Below are positions 10,348 to 20,896 of a stretch of 34,879 nt of DNA, piece after piece. A program made the position numbers and the translations under genes. Source of the DNA: Chalciporus piperatus. Taxonomy: Eukaryota > Basidiomycota > Agaricomycetes > Boletales > Boletaceae. The DNA lies in the NCBI GenBank assembly GCA_038093975.1, contig JBBPTG010000251.1, positions 1 to 34,879 of the forward strand, given 5' to 3'. Every line of letters starts with the position of its first letter. The stretch's first letter is position 1. The notes below the pieces were generated by a model, which did not search any database, was not told the origin of the DNA, and worked only from the letters and a program-made list of their open reading frames with translations.

Positions 10348-10670
10348 GTTCAACTTGTGAGTGAAGGTAGAGTGCGGTCGGACGGGAGAGTGTGATCGAG
10401 TCTCTGAGCAGCTCATTTGAATTCGCCATCCTTTATTTGTTGGTTGCCTTAGTCCATCGAGAACTGGAAGGAAGGTATTCAGGACGGACGCGAGCCGCGA
10501 GGATAGGAAACTGGTAAGCTTTGTTTGCAAGGTTTAAATTAAAAAGTGGGACAAACAAAGCTTATTATCAGTTATCAGTGATCTCTTCAACAGGAAAACA
10601 GATATCGACGATGACAACTTGACCTTCACAGAATCTCCAACACCTACGCCTTTTATGAATTGATACTGCT
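10348..10670. other. Intergenic, no gene recognised
   Basis: Contains an AT-rich stretch (about 10530-10580) and the region just downstream of fragment B's stop codon on the minus strand. No coding signal seen. Confidence 0.4.
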
Positions 10671-11100
10671 TCAAGTTCCCTGCCCCTTCACCATGATCTC
10701 GTTCTCCATGGCGATCGACGTCGCTGACTCCGAGAGAAGCCACTCAGCTTCCGAGCCATCATGATTTCCCGACTCTAGGTCTTCCTGACGCGAGCCCATT
10801 TTGTAACTTTTGATTACTTCAAGCTCGTTCCGAGCTAACGTTGTCATATTCTGAGCGATGCTTGTTTTCAGATCCTCTATTTCGATAGCCGATGGCGTAG
10901 CTCGAAGACAGCTATTGTATGACGACGACCTGCCAGTCCACGCGAGGATAGAGGCTGTACCCGAAGGAGCGACGATTTCCTTTAACAAAGTAGAGCAGTT
11001 TCGCCCTCTCCGTACTGACGCCTGATGTCCACTGTGAATATAACGATGAGTGGATATGCAACATCTTCATAGCGGCGATGTATTTCAAGCCCCTGGCATG
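10671..11100 (-). pseudogene. WD40/TPR/HET family fragment B (end of HET and C-terminal domain)
   Basis: The minus strand begins with a degraded HET end (EDVAYPLIVIF, then DIRRQYGEGETALL), matching EDVAYSLIGIF and DIRPHYGERDAAL in copy C. After a frameshift comes LKEIVAPSGTASILAWTGRS then SSYNSCL, the start of the C-terminal domain. The middle of that domain is deleted and a short tail (SATSIAMENEIMVKGQGT) leads to TGA at 10673-10671. Frameshift and deletion make it non-functional. It lies directly 3' of the intact copy C on the same strand. Confidence 0.8.
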
Positions 11101-11452
11101 GGCGCTCGAATGTTCAGATGTTCCGAAATCGCACGCGGACCGATTGGAGGAAGGCACACATACCACCAATTGCCATCCGACCTGCCCGAGTCGTTCCAGT
11201 CTGTTCCCCAGAGTGTTTGTGAGATTGGTTTGCATTTATGGGGTAGAAGGCTTCGATGATGCGAGACAACGGTGGTGGTTGACGGGACTTGGATGTATGG
11301 TGATCACTGAGTGAGAAGAGATAACCACTGGTATGCATGTAGATAAACCCGAAAGATGAGGGTACGAAAGAACGCCAGAGAGGAAATCAAGTAAACGAGA
11401 CAGGGTAATAACACGACACGACAGCAAGACCGACTACGGCCACGAACGAACA
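11101..11452. other. Spacer between copy C and fragment B
   Basis: Holds the 3' flank of copy C on the minus strand and possibly strongly decayed HET sequence belonging to fragment B. No independent gene is seen. Confidence 0.4.
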
Positions 11453-14400
11453 TCACAGAATCTCCAACACATCCGCACGGATGTCCTTCAACGCCTTGAC
11501 ATCAGATCCAAGACCTTGGACTACGATCTCACTCTCCGCAGCCACCCTCTTGTACTCCCCACCAGGCTGTCGTAGAAGCAACAGCCCGTTGAACGGCTGA
11601 CCAAGGCGAACGATCGATTGCAACGCCCGGGTATATTCATCCTCCTGGGGAACGGGGACGGCTGTCAAGGGAACAGACGACCCCAACGCATCGGTCCCCT
11701 CATCGCTGCCCGACTCTGAGTCCGTATCCGGGTCTGCAGTGTCTTCCCAGACGACACCATTACGTGGTCCGCTGATATAGCTGATCCAGGGGTGTACCAA
11801 GACGAGCCGCTGAGGCTCTGTCAACGGGAGTTTGTCCGCGGTCGTGAAGTCAACGATGCCCAGCCCAGATACCCTGACACGATAATGATCCCCCCCTTCG
11901 GTCCCGTGATCTTGCATACCGAGCTTCCGGACTCGGAAAAGGATGCATGGAAGATAAAGGCGTCGGGATGCAAAACGAGCCGTTGGGAGATGTGCGACTC
12001 GTTGATAAATCGCCATCGCGTCTTCTCTCGGCAACATGTTCCTTAGCTCGGCAGTACGCGTCTCCATTTTGCTTGCGTCAAGGGTCGGTGGAGAATACGG
12101 AGTTTGGCTGTAAACGGAGAGTGTAGAGGGAAGGCAGCTGTTGTACGATGATGATGTGCCAGTCCACGCGAGGATGGTGACCTCGCCAGATCGAGTGACG
12201 ATCTCCTCGAGGAGGTGACCGAGCGCAGCATCCCTTTCACCATAGTGAGGACGGATATCGCTTTGGAATATGCCGATGAGTGAATATGCGACGTCCTCGT
12301 CGACCGTCGCATTACGACTCGATGCGAGCCGAAGTTTCTCGCGGACACTGAGATCGTCCGGACTGAACGTGATGATGGTGTCGCGAGGGATCCGGAAAGC
12401 GTCAGCGAGTTCCTGCATGATTTCGGGCGACTCCTTGTGATTGAGACGGGTGTCACCGAGATACAGCTGCCACTGAGAATCGTAGAAACGGAGTGTTTTC
12501 GGGGAGAGGAGTTCTTGGAGTGTCCACGCTCGTGTCATCCATTTACTACTCGCGAGGTCTCCAAGTTTCGACGGGGACTTCACGCCCGCCAGGAAAACGA
12601 TCGTGATCACCGCGCCGGAATACCAGCTGTACATCGACGTCAGCGACTGGTTTAGGATCGTGCTCGTCGTCTTGTCAATGCAACATGTGTCCGACCAGAG
12701 GAAGCGCTGGCCGAGTTTGCCAGCCTCCTCGCAGACCCTGCGGAGCTTGGCGTTCATGTGCGTCCTCGGCAGATCGTGCAAGGACTGCACAAGATTGACT
12801 TCTTGGTAACTCGGCTCTTTCCCCTCCCAAACGTGGGAGAACATGGCGTATGCGAAGAATTTCGTGACCACTCGCAAGATGCGTTCTTCGTCTAGCTTCT
12901 TCGTCATAGACGATACGAGTTCTTTAAACACCGGATCTGACTTGAATATCGCCATGCGCTCGGCGGCATCACAGAGGCGACCGGTTTGAACGTCGATGAG
13001 GACGAGAGGCGAGATCTTGGCGATCAAACCAGCAATCTCCTCAATCTTGACGATCATCTGTGATGGAGAAACGTAGTTGTCCCGCAGTTCTGTATAACGA
13101 GCTTGAATCATCACGTCGACTCGTGCAGGGGCATACTCACCATGTATCCTCGGATCACTGGATTGTTCGATCAGGGAAATCATTTTTCCGAACGCCTCGA
13201 TGGCTTCATCATATCGTTTCGCGCCCTGGAGTGCGACATATTGGCATTCGTAGGCCAAGTTGTTGTAGGGATCCGTTTCGACAGCCTGCGTACCGTTGCG
13301 AGGGCCATACACCTCATAAAGGAGAATAAAGGTACCTTGTTCGCATCGGTGAGTGCGTCGTCCCACAATCCCATGGCTGCCCTGGCCTTGCTCCGCTTGA
13401 TAAGCAGATTCACGGGGTTTATAGGATTGAGCGAGAGTGCGGTGTTGTACTGCTTGATGGCATCCTCGTGATTCGCAGAGTCGACAGCTGCATCACCGAG
13501 ACTTTCGAGCGACGTAGCACACTTGGTCGTGAAGTCTAACAGCGAACATTGTTGCTCTTGTCAGATAACCGAGTACAAATCACGCAAAACGCACCTGCAA
13601 CCCAATCGGCGGTCGCATTGCTTGTCTCAATGTCGTCTCCCAACGTCTTGAGCATATTCAGAAGAGCTTCCGCGGCCTCTTTCACACATCCTTCTGCATG
13701 GAGGGACTCACAAAGATGGCGCTGGACAACGATGTCCAGCCCCTCGAAACTCCAATTGAAGATCTTGTTCGCGCGAGTCATGACAGGCTGCGACATGGCC
13801 GGGAATACTCACCAGCGAAATCATTGTCAATGGAACATATGTTTTGTCGGGGGGAGCTACACGCTTGGCACGTTCAAAGACCTCAATCGCATGTGGATAC
13901 TCCCCTTTCTTGAGGTACATGTTACCGAGCACCTTTTGAGCGCGTCAGCGATGGCTGTGGTGTATATGATGACCCAGAGCACGTGCCTGCAGGAAGCAAT
14001 ATGCATCTCCGTCCTCAGCATTGATAACGAGATCATGGGCGCGCGGGACTGCGTTTGTATGTTCTTCGGACGTGCAATGCTTTCGAATGTGTCAACGAAA
14101 CCGACATGTAAGACGAAACGATGACCACACTTTCAAGAAGCTTTCCTCATCCTCATCGTCATTGTAGGCGTTGGTAAGCAGGTCGTAGACGCGCAAAATT
14201 GCGTCTTGGTGTTTGCCGGATGTGAACAAGAGAATGGACTGAGTGTAAGGAGGGTCAGTTACATCGAACATTTCTTTTGTAACACACTCACCCTCAACAA
14301 CAGTAACAGTTTGACGTCCTTTTGGCTGCCATCGCGGAACGAGAGGTCGAACTGACGGAGAGCGCCGTCTTGATTGCCTTGGCCGGCGAGAACGATGGCC

Positions 14401-15743
14401 AATGCGATATGACCGATTGGCGAGAGTTGTATCCGGAGCGACTGTGCATGAAGCGTGTAAATACGAGAAGCGACCATAGGTAGTGTGACGTTACCCGTTT
14501 CGCGTCTTGTACTGCTGCAGTCCATTGATTCAATCGTACACGTACGAGAGCACGATTTGCAAGTGTGTGATGGTTTGGGTTTGAGGATTTCACGATCTCC
14601 TCCGATAGCATCGATTCAGTATTAACGTGGTCGTTTTGTGTCCACGCCTTGAGTACATCACCGTCTACATCCATAAGGGGAATCTGTAATACGGAAACGA
14701 GGCGCTGTTGCGAATGGAGATAGCTGTGTCGTTAGCGATAGAAAGTCGCGAGGGGATGAGCACGCACATCTTCTACATACTGTCGGGCAAGGAAATCCTT
14801 GAGGTCGTGAATCGTGATATTGGTTCCATGTCCACATGCGAGATACCTCCCGTCTGATGAGAGAGAGATAGCGATCACCGTCGCGGGATAGTTGATTGTT
14901 GACCCAATTTTTTCGTGGGAGTTGCCAATGTCCCAGAACGACACTGATTTCCCAGCAGAGCACGCGATGATTCTTCCATCGGTGACGATGGATGCTTGTG
15001 GATCGTTGTTGTGTACCTGCCATTCTGTGCGCGAGGATGTGGATGTGTCGAGGCAGGCGATTTTGCCACGTGTAGCAGCGAAGAGCCGTTCGCCGTTTGG
15101 AGACCATGCGAAAGCAGTGGTCACGTAAGGACTGGTGACCTTGACCGGGATATCGAATAATTTGTTGCCCGAGTGTGCATCGTAGACACGGACAGAATGA
15201 TCGTAAGTGGCTGTTGCGATTCGATCACCGCTCGGCGAAAACTTGACACTCCTGATGGAACTGTCATGTTTGAGGGGTGGAAGAAGCCTCTTTCCGGTCG
15301 TGATACTGAAAATCCGAACAGTGGAATCGCTCGATCCAGATGCAATTCGCGTTGAGTCACTGGAGATGTCGACCGCACACACCGAACTGGTATGCTCTCC
15401 GATATCCAAACCTCTCTGGTGAGTCTCTGCGTTCCACACGATAACTCGCTTCCCACCGTCTCCAGTCACTATCCACCGCCCATCCTTCGAGACGGCGCTG
15501 TAGACAATACCTTGTGTTCGCATCGACTGGCCGACTTGGACACCGTCCTCGACATTCCATCGCCGGAGCTCGGACCCATAATCGCCACCGACGACGCTGC
15601 GACCATCGGGAGTAAATGCGACTGTGGATATGTCCTTCCCACTGGGATTTTTGATCACTTTCACACCAAGGCGTTGGAGGATCGTCAACACACGGCAGCA
15701 TCTCGCATTCTAACAAATCATACGTACCCCTGGTCGCCGACAT
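11453..15743 (-). CDS. WD40-TPR-HET protein (family copy C, full length)
   Basis: About 1,230 residues in 11 exons on the minus strand, read without a stop. Exons: 15743-15728, 15621-14768, 14683-14495, 14441-14292, 14238-14131, 14079-13987, 13932-13813, 13763-13595, 13535-13336, 13285-13141 and about 13101-11453. Residues about 6-290 form seven WD40 blades, giving a propeller that probably binds a ligand or partner. Two TPR-like blocks follow (LANRALVRVRLNQWTAAVQD; then NHEDAIKQYNTALSLNPINP). The HET core (about 12930-12240) has YAMFSHVWEG, FLWSDTCCIDK and MTRAWTLQELLSP. HET domains trigger incompatibility cell death in ascomycetes; the role in basidiomycetes is inferred. Last come an LAWTG-x-SS-x-YNSCLP domain, an acidic DTDSESGSDEGTD linker and a VLEIL end. 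The fifth-to-last intron uses GC at its donor (13986-13985). The start and first intron acceptor are the least certain points. Confidence 0.85.
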
Positions 15744-16270
15744 CCTCACCAACGAGGAATCGCAGAGAGCCAACCGGAGTGGGGGTATTCGAGAGAGATT
15801 GCGGTCGTTCACTCGAGGTGCGCGGTATATGCATGAAGTTTCTAGTACTACTACCGATTCCAATCAGTTCACACGACCATACTCACCTCGTGTTTTTCGA
15901 GCACTTTTTCTCATTCACCAGCCAAACCCATATCACTTTTTTCGTCATCATCGTCATCATCGATCGTTGCATCATCCCAGGGTTCGCCTTAGAAGGGCAG
16001 GAACGACTGTCTTCCTACCTAACGGGCTGCCTACGGGAGACTAAGGGTTACAGACGCCACCTATTTTTGAACACGACCGACGTGAATGGGCGGCCGCCGC
16101 AATCGTCGTTATGGACAGACGCCCTGAATTCGGCAGTGTATGTTCCATCAAACTCAAGATTCGAAATTAGATTATTGTAACAAAGGCAACTCGACCGGAA
16201 CGATGGGTGACGACTCGATTGAGAGGTGGATGTGTAGAAGTGAAGAAAGTGAGTCTTGGCTTACTGTAAG
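15651..16270 (-). promoter_or_regulatory. Conserved 5' region of family copy C
   Basis: Aligns with the 5' regions of copies A and K over about 400 bp, including CTCGAGGTGCGCGGTATATG (15812-15831) and CCAATCAGTTCACAC. An AGTGAGTCTTGGCTTAC segment near 16247-16264 matches the far end of copy K's region. The part overlapping 15743-15651 covers the first exon and intron. Confidence 0.65.
15862..15872 (-). promoter_or_regulatory. GTGAACTGATT motif upstream of copy C
   Basis: The minus strand reads GTGAACTGATT about 120 bp upstream of the inferred ATG at 15743, in the sense orientation of the gene. Its flank TATGGTCGT just before the core resembles TATGGCTGT before the copy A motif. Confidence 0.55.
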
Positions 16271-16509
16271 ACGAATTCATTTACAGTCAAGCACATGTCG
16301 CAGATCCATCCAAACCAAGGGGCGCAATATTATCGATTATATCCTATGAATGGCTCGAACGATGCGACCAAGCGTACCCACAACAAGTGCGGTCTGGGTG
16401 TCGAGAGTCCCAGGCACGAGGTGAGCAATCCCCCGACATCTCCATCGATCGGTCACATCGTCCTAGGCTCACCCCGCTGTCAACGCCCGCTCCGTTTGAA
16501 CGAGAATGA

Positions 16510-16832
16510 CACCCTCTTCCCCTCTCGATCAACAGCGCGTTGAACTGATCCCCCAAGCGGACGATCAACTGTAACACCATATTATTTCATCATGATCTAC
16601 CCATGGAAGCCATGACATTCGAAGCTGCTGAGCCAGAGGGAAGCTACTCGGCCTCCGAACAATCGCCCGACTTTAGGTCTTTCTCCCATTCGCTATCCGA
16701 ATCCGAATCCGAGTCTTCGTCCCAACTAACCTCAGTGGTACGTGGACCTCGGATATCACTGATCCAAGTGTGAACGAGCACGAGCCAAGCAGTGCTAGTG
16801 CGAGAGAGCAATTCTTGAAGAGTCTCAATCAA
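16510..16832 (-). pseudogene. WD40/TPR/HET family fragment D (C-terminal end)
   Basis: The minus strand shows WLVLVHTWISDIRGPR, then an acidic DEDSDSDSDSEWEKD linker and a stop. In another frame comes LQLIVRLGDQFNALL, the signature of the family's C-terminal domain, before the sequence degenerates. It is the tail of a vanished gene lying 5' of copy C, matching the relation of A' to copy A. Confidence 0.75.
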
Positions 16833-17108
16833 GTAAATGACATGGCGGTGCGGGATGCTCGTCGGCCAACAACGGAGGTCACTTTCACACTAAAGCCTAG
16901 GATCAACTGAGCAGTGCATTAATTCGATATGGATTATAGACGACAAGACATATCTATCACTCTAGAACAACGTATAGCGCAAACCAAGATCGTGCCGAGT
17001 CCAAACGTCTTCGGGTCCTGCTCGTGGTTCGTCATAAAGGGAATATTCCGACTCGCAGGTGTACCAGCGCTCTGTAATGGAGAGCATCTTTGGTTCAAAC
17101 GATTCACT

Positions 17109-18350
17109 CTAGACATACTTGCCGAAGAAGGGTATCAACGACTGAGCAAGGGTATAGCTGAAGACCAGCTTCGGGCCAACGACGAGGATCTACAAATGGT
17201 GTACACGCGTCAGTCTCAGCATACGCGTAAAGTAACAACGTAGCAACCCACCTTTGGTGTCAAACCCTTGAAGAACCCACCAAAGCCCTCATTGCGGATG
17301 AGGTCTTTGACGACGGTCACTCCAGGAACCTTGTGCTCGAAATTGGCATTTTGGATGCGAGTCTTCACTGTGTCGAGAGGGGCGGCGACGGTAATGGAAG
17401 CGACGGCACCCGCAATGGACGCGATGAAGTTTTGTGTCCAAGTTGCCTTGGAGTAGTCCGTTACACCGAGCACGTACTCCTTCGTGGCAGCTGATGCACC
17501 GAAGAGCTATGATGAGATCTGGTAAGTGTGCACGGTGTACGAGTTTCAGAAGGGCTTACTGCGAACGATCCGGGGGCGTTACGAGCCATTGTCCAGCCCC
17601 AGCCACGGTAGAGAGTGGTACCCTCCTCCATGAATATCCGCACGACACCCCGTCCACGGAATGCCTCAGGGTTGACTTGACGTTTGATTTTAAGGGCATC
17701 AAGCGGAAGAAGGACCTAAGTGCAAACCTTGAGTGACCAGTCAAGCGTGATCCCACAATATGCTCACCACTTCACCGATCCCTGTCAAGCTGTGGAGTAA
17801 CGCGACATACACTCAATGACGATCACCTGGGGACAGAACGGAATACCGTACCTCCCAGCCGCAGCCTGCATCATCATTTTCCCCTTCCGTTCACCAAACG
17901 TGTTTGTGAACGAATCTTTGTAATTCCGCGTGAGGATATCATTAAACCATGGCTGGCCACCGAATTTGTATATCCGTTGTGAGACTTTGTATCCTGCCGC
18001 ATAACCGAGACCAGGGAAGAGTGAGAGGAACTTGCGGCCAACAGATGCAGTTGCATAGTCTCGGAAGATGATGTTGTTGAGTGTCGAGAACGAGACCTGG
18101 GTGAACACTGGAAGTGAGTCATGTGTGGTGAAGATTGCTAAAAACACACACCTTCGCCTTGTTGCTCATGAGCCGCTTTGCGACCGTATCCACGGGGTGG
18201 AATACCAAGAGCTCTGCAACACCTGCACACAACTCGTTGAGCTACTCGTTGTTCGTTCCACTTCTGCAGGATGTCCTTACCTGAAGCACCTGAGCCTAGG
18301 ACACGCGCAGTGCCCGACTCTTTGCCTTTGCCGGAATGCGAAGGAGACAT
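17109..18350 (-). CDS. YHM2: Mitochondrial carrier, Yhm2 citrate/oxoglutarate type
   Basis: Seven exons on the minus strand give 299 residues: 18350-18281, 18222-18152, 18096-17852, 17789-17768, 17715-17560, 17506-17252 and 17189-17109. All junctions have GT-AG ends and all phases agree. The three mitochondrial-carrier signatures are FHPVDTVAKR, LPLDALKIKR and APLDTVKTR. Specific features match yeast Yhm2: AELLVFHPVDTVAKRLMSN, YRGWGWTMARNAPGSFA, FKGLTPK, then VGPKLVFSYTLAQSLIP near the C-terminus. Yhm2 exchanges citrate for 2-oxoglutarate across the inner mitochondrial membrane and has also been reported to associate with mitochondrial DNA; the length fits. The ATG at 18350-18348 precedes a short Ser/Gly-rich start. 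The gene is intact and single-copy here, an apparent housekeeping gene inside the repeated cluster. The exact substrate remains by analogy. Confidence 0.92.
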
Positions 18351-19846
18351 CGTTTACTCAAACAACGAATTGCGAGAGGGAGGAGAAGGAAATGTGGACG
18401 GGACACGGGTCGCAGGCGTACTTTTTCAATGAGGAGGCTACTACTCAAAATTCTACTGGATGGCCAGCTTTACTGCAGCACTTATGTAACTCCCTCATTC
18501 GGAAGAGTTACCCGGTAGCATGGCGCACGCTTTTTCGCGATCTTATGCTAGAGGGACTTCTAACGGGAGGCATTGGATCGCAAAGATACGTGGATTATAT
18601 GAAAGTGCTCGTTACATATGCTGAAGCGACTCGGACTCGAATCTTCGAAGCTACTACAGTAATTTGGAACGAACCCCACCCAGGGCTACAGGCGACACAG
18701 CACCATCGATAAAGAATTGGTCGGAATATTCTGTGGAGGCAGGGAATGAGCATCGGCATCCAAGAGGAAAGGAATATAGGAAGGAGTCTCAGAACAAAAA
18801 GCTAAGGTCACATCCCGCGTGTCAGGCAGGTCGTATTCATTAAAATCAGTTTTTTTTTTGAAATCATTGACGACTTGTAGAAGGGTGATCGCAGAACGAA
18901 GAACGAAGAACTCACCGTCTCCTGTGGTAGCACGTTGGGACGCAGGAAGTCCCTGGCGGTGATCATCGCCTAGTAGTCTCCGCTACACGATCTCTGCCCA
19001 CAGCGATCGTCACCTACCGATGCGGCGTACATACACTGGGGGTTGGGTCAATGTTGGGCAACTGGAAAGAAAGGAAGACGGAAAATTTACGCGGCATTTG
19101 GAGCGGAGACTGGTTGTCAGATGGATCCGGTTCTTCGTCCCGGCTGTCCGGTCATCCCACACCCTTCCGGACATGTCTTACTAGACGGTTAGACCCCGTT
19201 CAACCTGCTGCGAACTCGCAGCTCGCAAGGTAAGTGCGACGAGGACGCTAGACATAAGATTCGACTTGAAGAAGAAGCATCATGACCATGCTTTCCATAA
19301 CATTAGAAACTTGCTAAGGTACGCTCCGAGTCTTGACTGACAAATGCGCAGGTTCCACCAAATCTTATCGATGAGATCGACCAAAGGCATAAGTGCCTGC
19401 CACTTACTCATTGCCGTACACTACTCACCCTAGTCTTTTGCATTGTCATTCGTTCATCGCCCGAAGGTCAGCGCTCATCGATCGGGTACGTGTGTCACAA
19501 CCACAGATCCAACAATAACGAGAAGCGTGAATCAACACATACCTCCCTGGATCATTTCTAATAGAACGAGCTACACGATAACTATTACATCCACGACGCA
19601 AAGCCAACACGAACTCGAATGGTATCCGCGATGTGCACGATCAGCTTCTTCGCACTCACAGTGCCATTTTCAAGTCTCCTCAACCCCTCCTCAATATCGT
19701 TCGGCTATACACTCAGTGTATGAAACCGTGAGCAAAAACTAATTGAAATTTCGTCACGAGGGTAATGCCCTCCTCAGGCCAGCGCGGTAACTCCTCCATC
19801 AGGCGTTCGCCGAGCGTGATGAGGAGCGATCCCCACGTACGTGCCA
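18351..19846. other. Intergenic, no gene recognised
   Basis: Includes the presumed promoter of the carrier gene next to 18350 and a run of ten T at 18850-18859. Frames such as 18351-18712 (plus) lack recognisable domains or splice structure. No RNA gene seen. Confidence 0.45.
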
Positions 19847-20133
19847 CCCGTTTCCCGTTTCCCGTTTCCCATTTCCCATTTCCCATTTCCCATTTCCCAT
19901 TTCCCATTTCCCATTTCCCATTTCCCATTTCCCATTTCCCATTTCCCATTTCCCATTTCCCATTTCCCATTTCCCATTTCCCATTTCCCATTTCCCATTT
20001 CCCATTTCCCATTTCCCATTTCCCATTTCCCATTTCCCATTTCCCATTTCCCATTTCCCATTTCCCATTTCCCATTTCCCATTTCCCATTTCCCATTTCC
20101 CATTTCCCATTTCCCATTTCCCATTTCCCATTT
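19847..20133 (+). repeat. Heptanucleotide array, 41 units of CCC(A/G)TTT
   Basis: 287 bp, exactly 41 tandem heptamers: three CCCGTTT units at the left edge (19847-19867), then 38 CCCATTT units that look perfect. The minus strand is (AAATGGG)n, with G-triplets separated by four bases, which fits the usual G-quadruplex pattern; the plus strand could form an i-motif. The unit contains no stop codon in most frames, so long false reading frames (FPFPISH or GNGKWEM repeats) run through it. Confidence 0.95.
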
Positions 20134-20896
20134 CCCGCTCTCCGCATTTTCTTGTAATTCCTGCGGGCCTGCGACGGCAAGCTTTCTACTGGGAGCAATT
20201 AAATCGTAGGCTGCCCGTTGTTCGTCCCCAGCGGAAAGGATATCGAATGCGTAACCGAGGGGTGTGGTTCCGATGATCTGAGCAATAGTGTCGTGGAAGG
20301 CCGGCAGAGGAAACTAGCTCGCGAGGTGCTGCGTACGTCACGCGTCACGGCAAAAAACGGGGCAATCTTGACGCATATAGAGGCTGCCTGTTCGAACAAA
20401 ATATTGTGCGGCAACTGTGGTGGGGGGACACGTGCGTTACATTGTAGACATGAGTATATTCTTGGTAAGAGCCGTATTCATCCCCGTTGAAGTTCACCTT
20501 GTAAAAGCTAGTACGCTGACAGCATCGTCAGCGGCTCTGGTGTGGGATGCGGTCCGAGATATCGTATGCAACCTGGACTTTGTTTGTCGTCGCAGAATGC
20601 GGTATTACACATACCGTTGTCAGCTCATCCCCCGCGGCACGGTCCTCAGCGCTACTTCGAGGATCCTTAGACGGTGGGTGGGTCTGTCAATTCTGAAGAT
20701 CTGACCCATGACCAATCCACGCTTCTGAGTTCAATACTTAGTACCAGCACCTTCGCGTGGCGGAGGGTCGCCGTGTGAACTGATTCATAATGATGACAGA
20801 ACAGGTGTAAATACGGCGTACTGTGAGAGACTGCACATCATTCATCTACTTTTTCAGCTACCCAGTTGTTATCGAGCCCGTCGACGACCAGCGAAG
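20134..20896 (+). other. Intergenic, 5' flank of family copy G
   Basis: No gene recognised. It should contain copy G's promoter: the shared motif is at 20775-20785, and a pyrimidine-rich CTACTTTTTCAG (20844-20855) lies shortly before the ATG. It does not align with the 5' regions of copies A, C and K beyond the motif. Confidence 0.5.
20775..20785 (+). promoter_or_regulatory. GTGAACTGATT motif upstream of copy G
   Basis: Lies 112 bp before the ATG at 20897. The extended 18-mer CGTGTGAACTGATTCATA (20773-20790) is identical to the minus-strand site at 31641-31658. Confidence 0.55.

Noticed and set aside
11453..13366. Copy C as a single 637-residue protein starting at 13366
   Set aside because: The first part of that frame reads through introns (13335-13286 and about 13140-13102). 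Splice sites link it to the TPR and WD40 exons upstream.
18351..18712. Plus-strand frame continuing across the carrier gene start
   Set aside because: Runs antisense through carrier exons; no domain, and it ends without any gene-like signal.
19847..20133. Telomere or interstitial telomere repeat
   Set aside because: The unit AAATGGG differs from TTAGGG- and TTTAGGG-type repeats known from fungi and plants.
19847..20133. CRISPR array
   Set aside because: No spacers between units, and the genome is eukaryotic.
19713..20209. Long reading frames of FPFPISH or GNGKWEM repeats on both strands
   Set aside because: They come from a stop-free heptanucleotide repeat; no start context, splice signals or domains support them.
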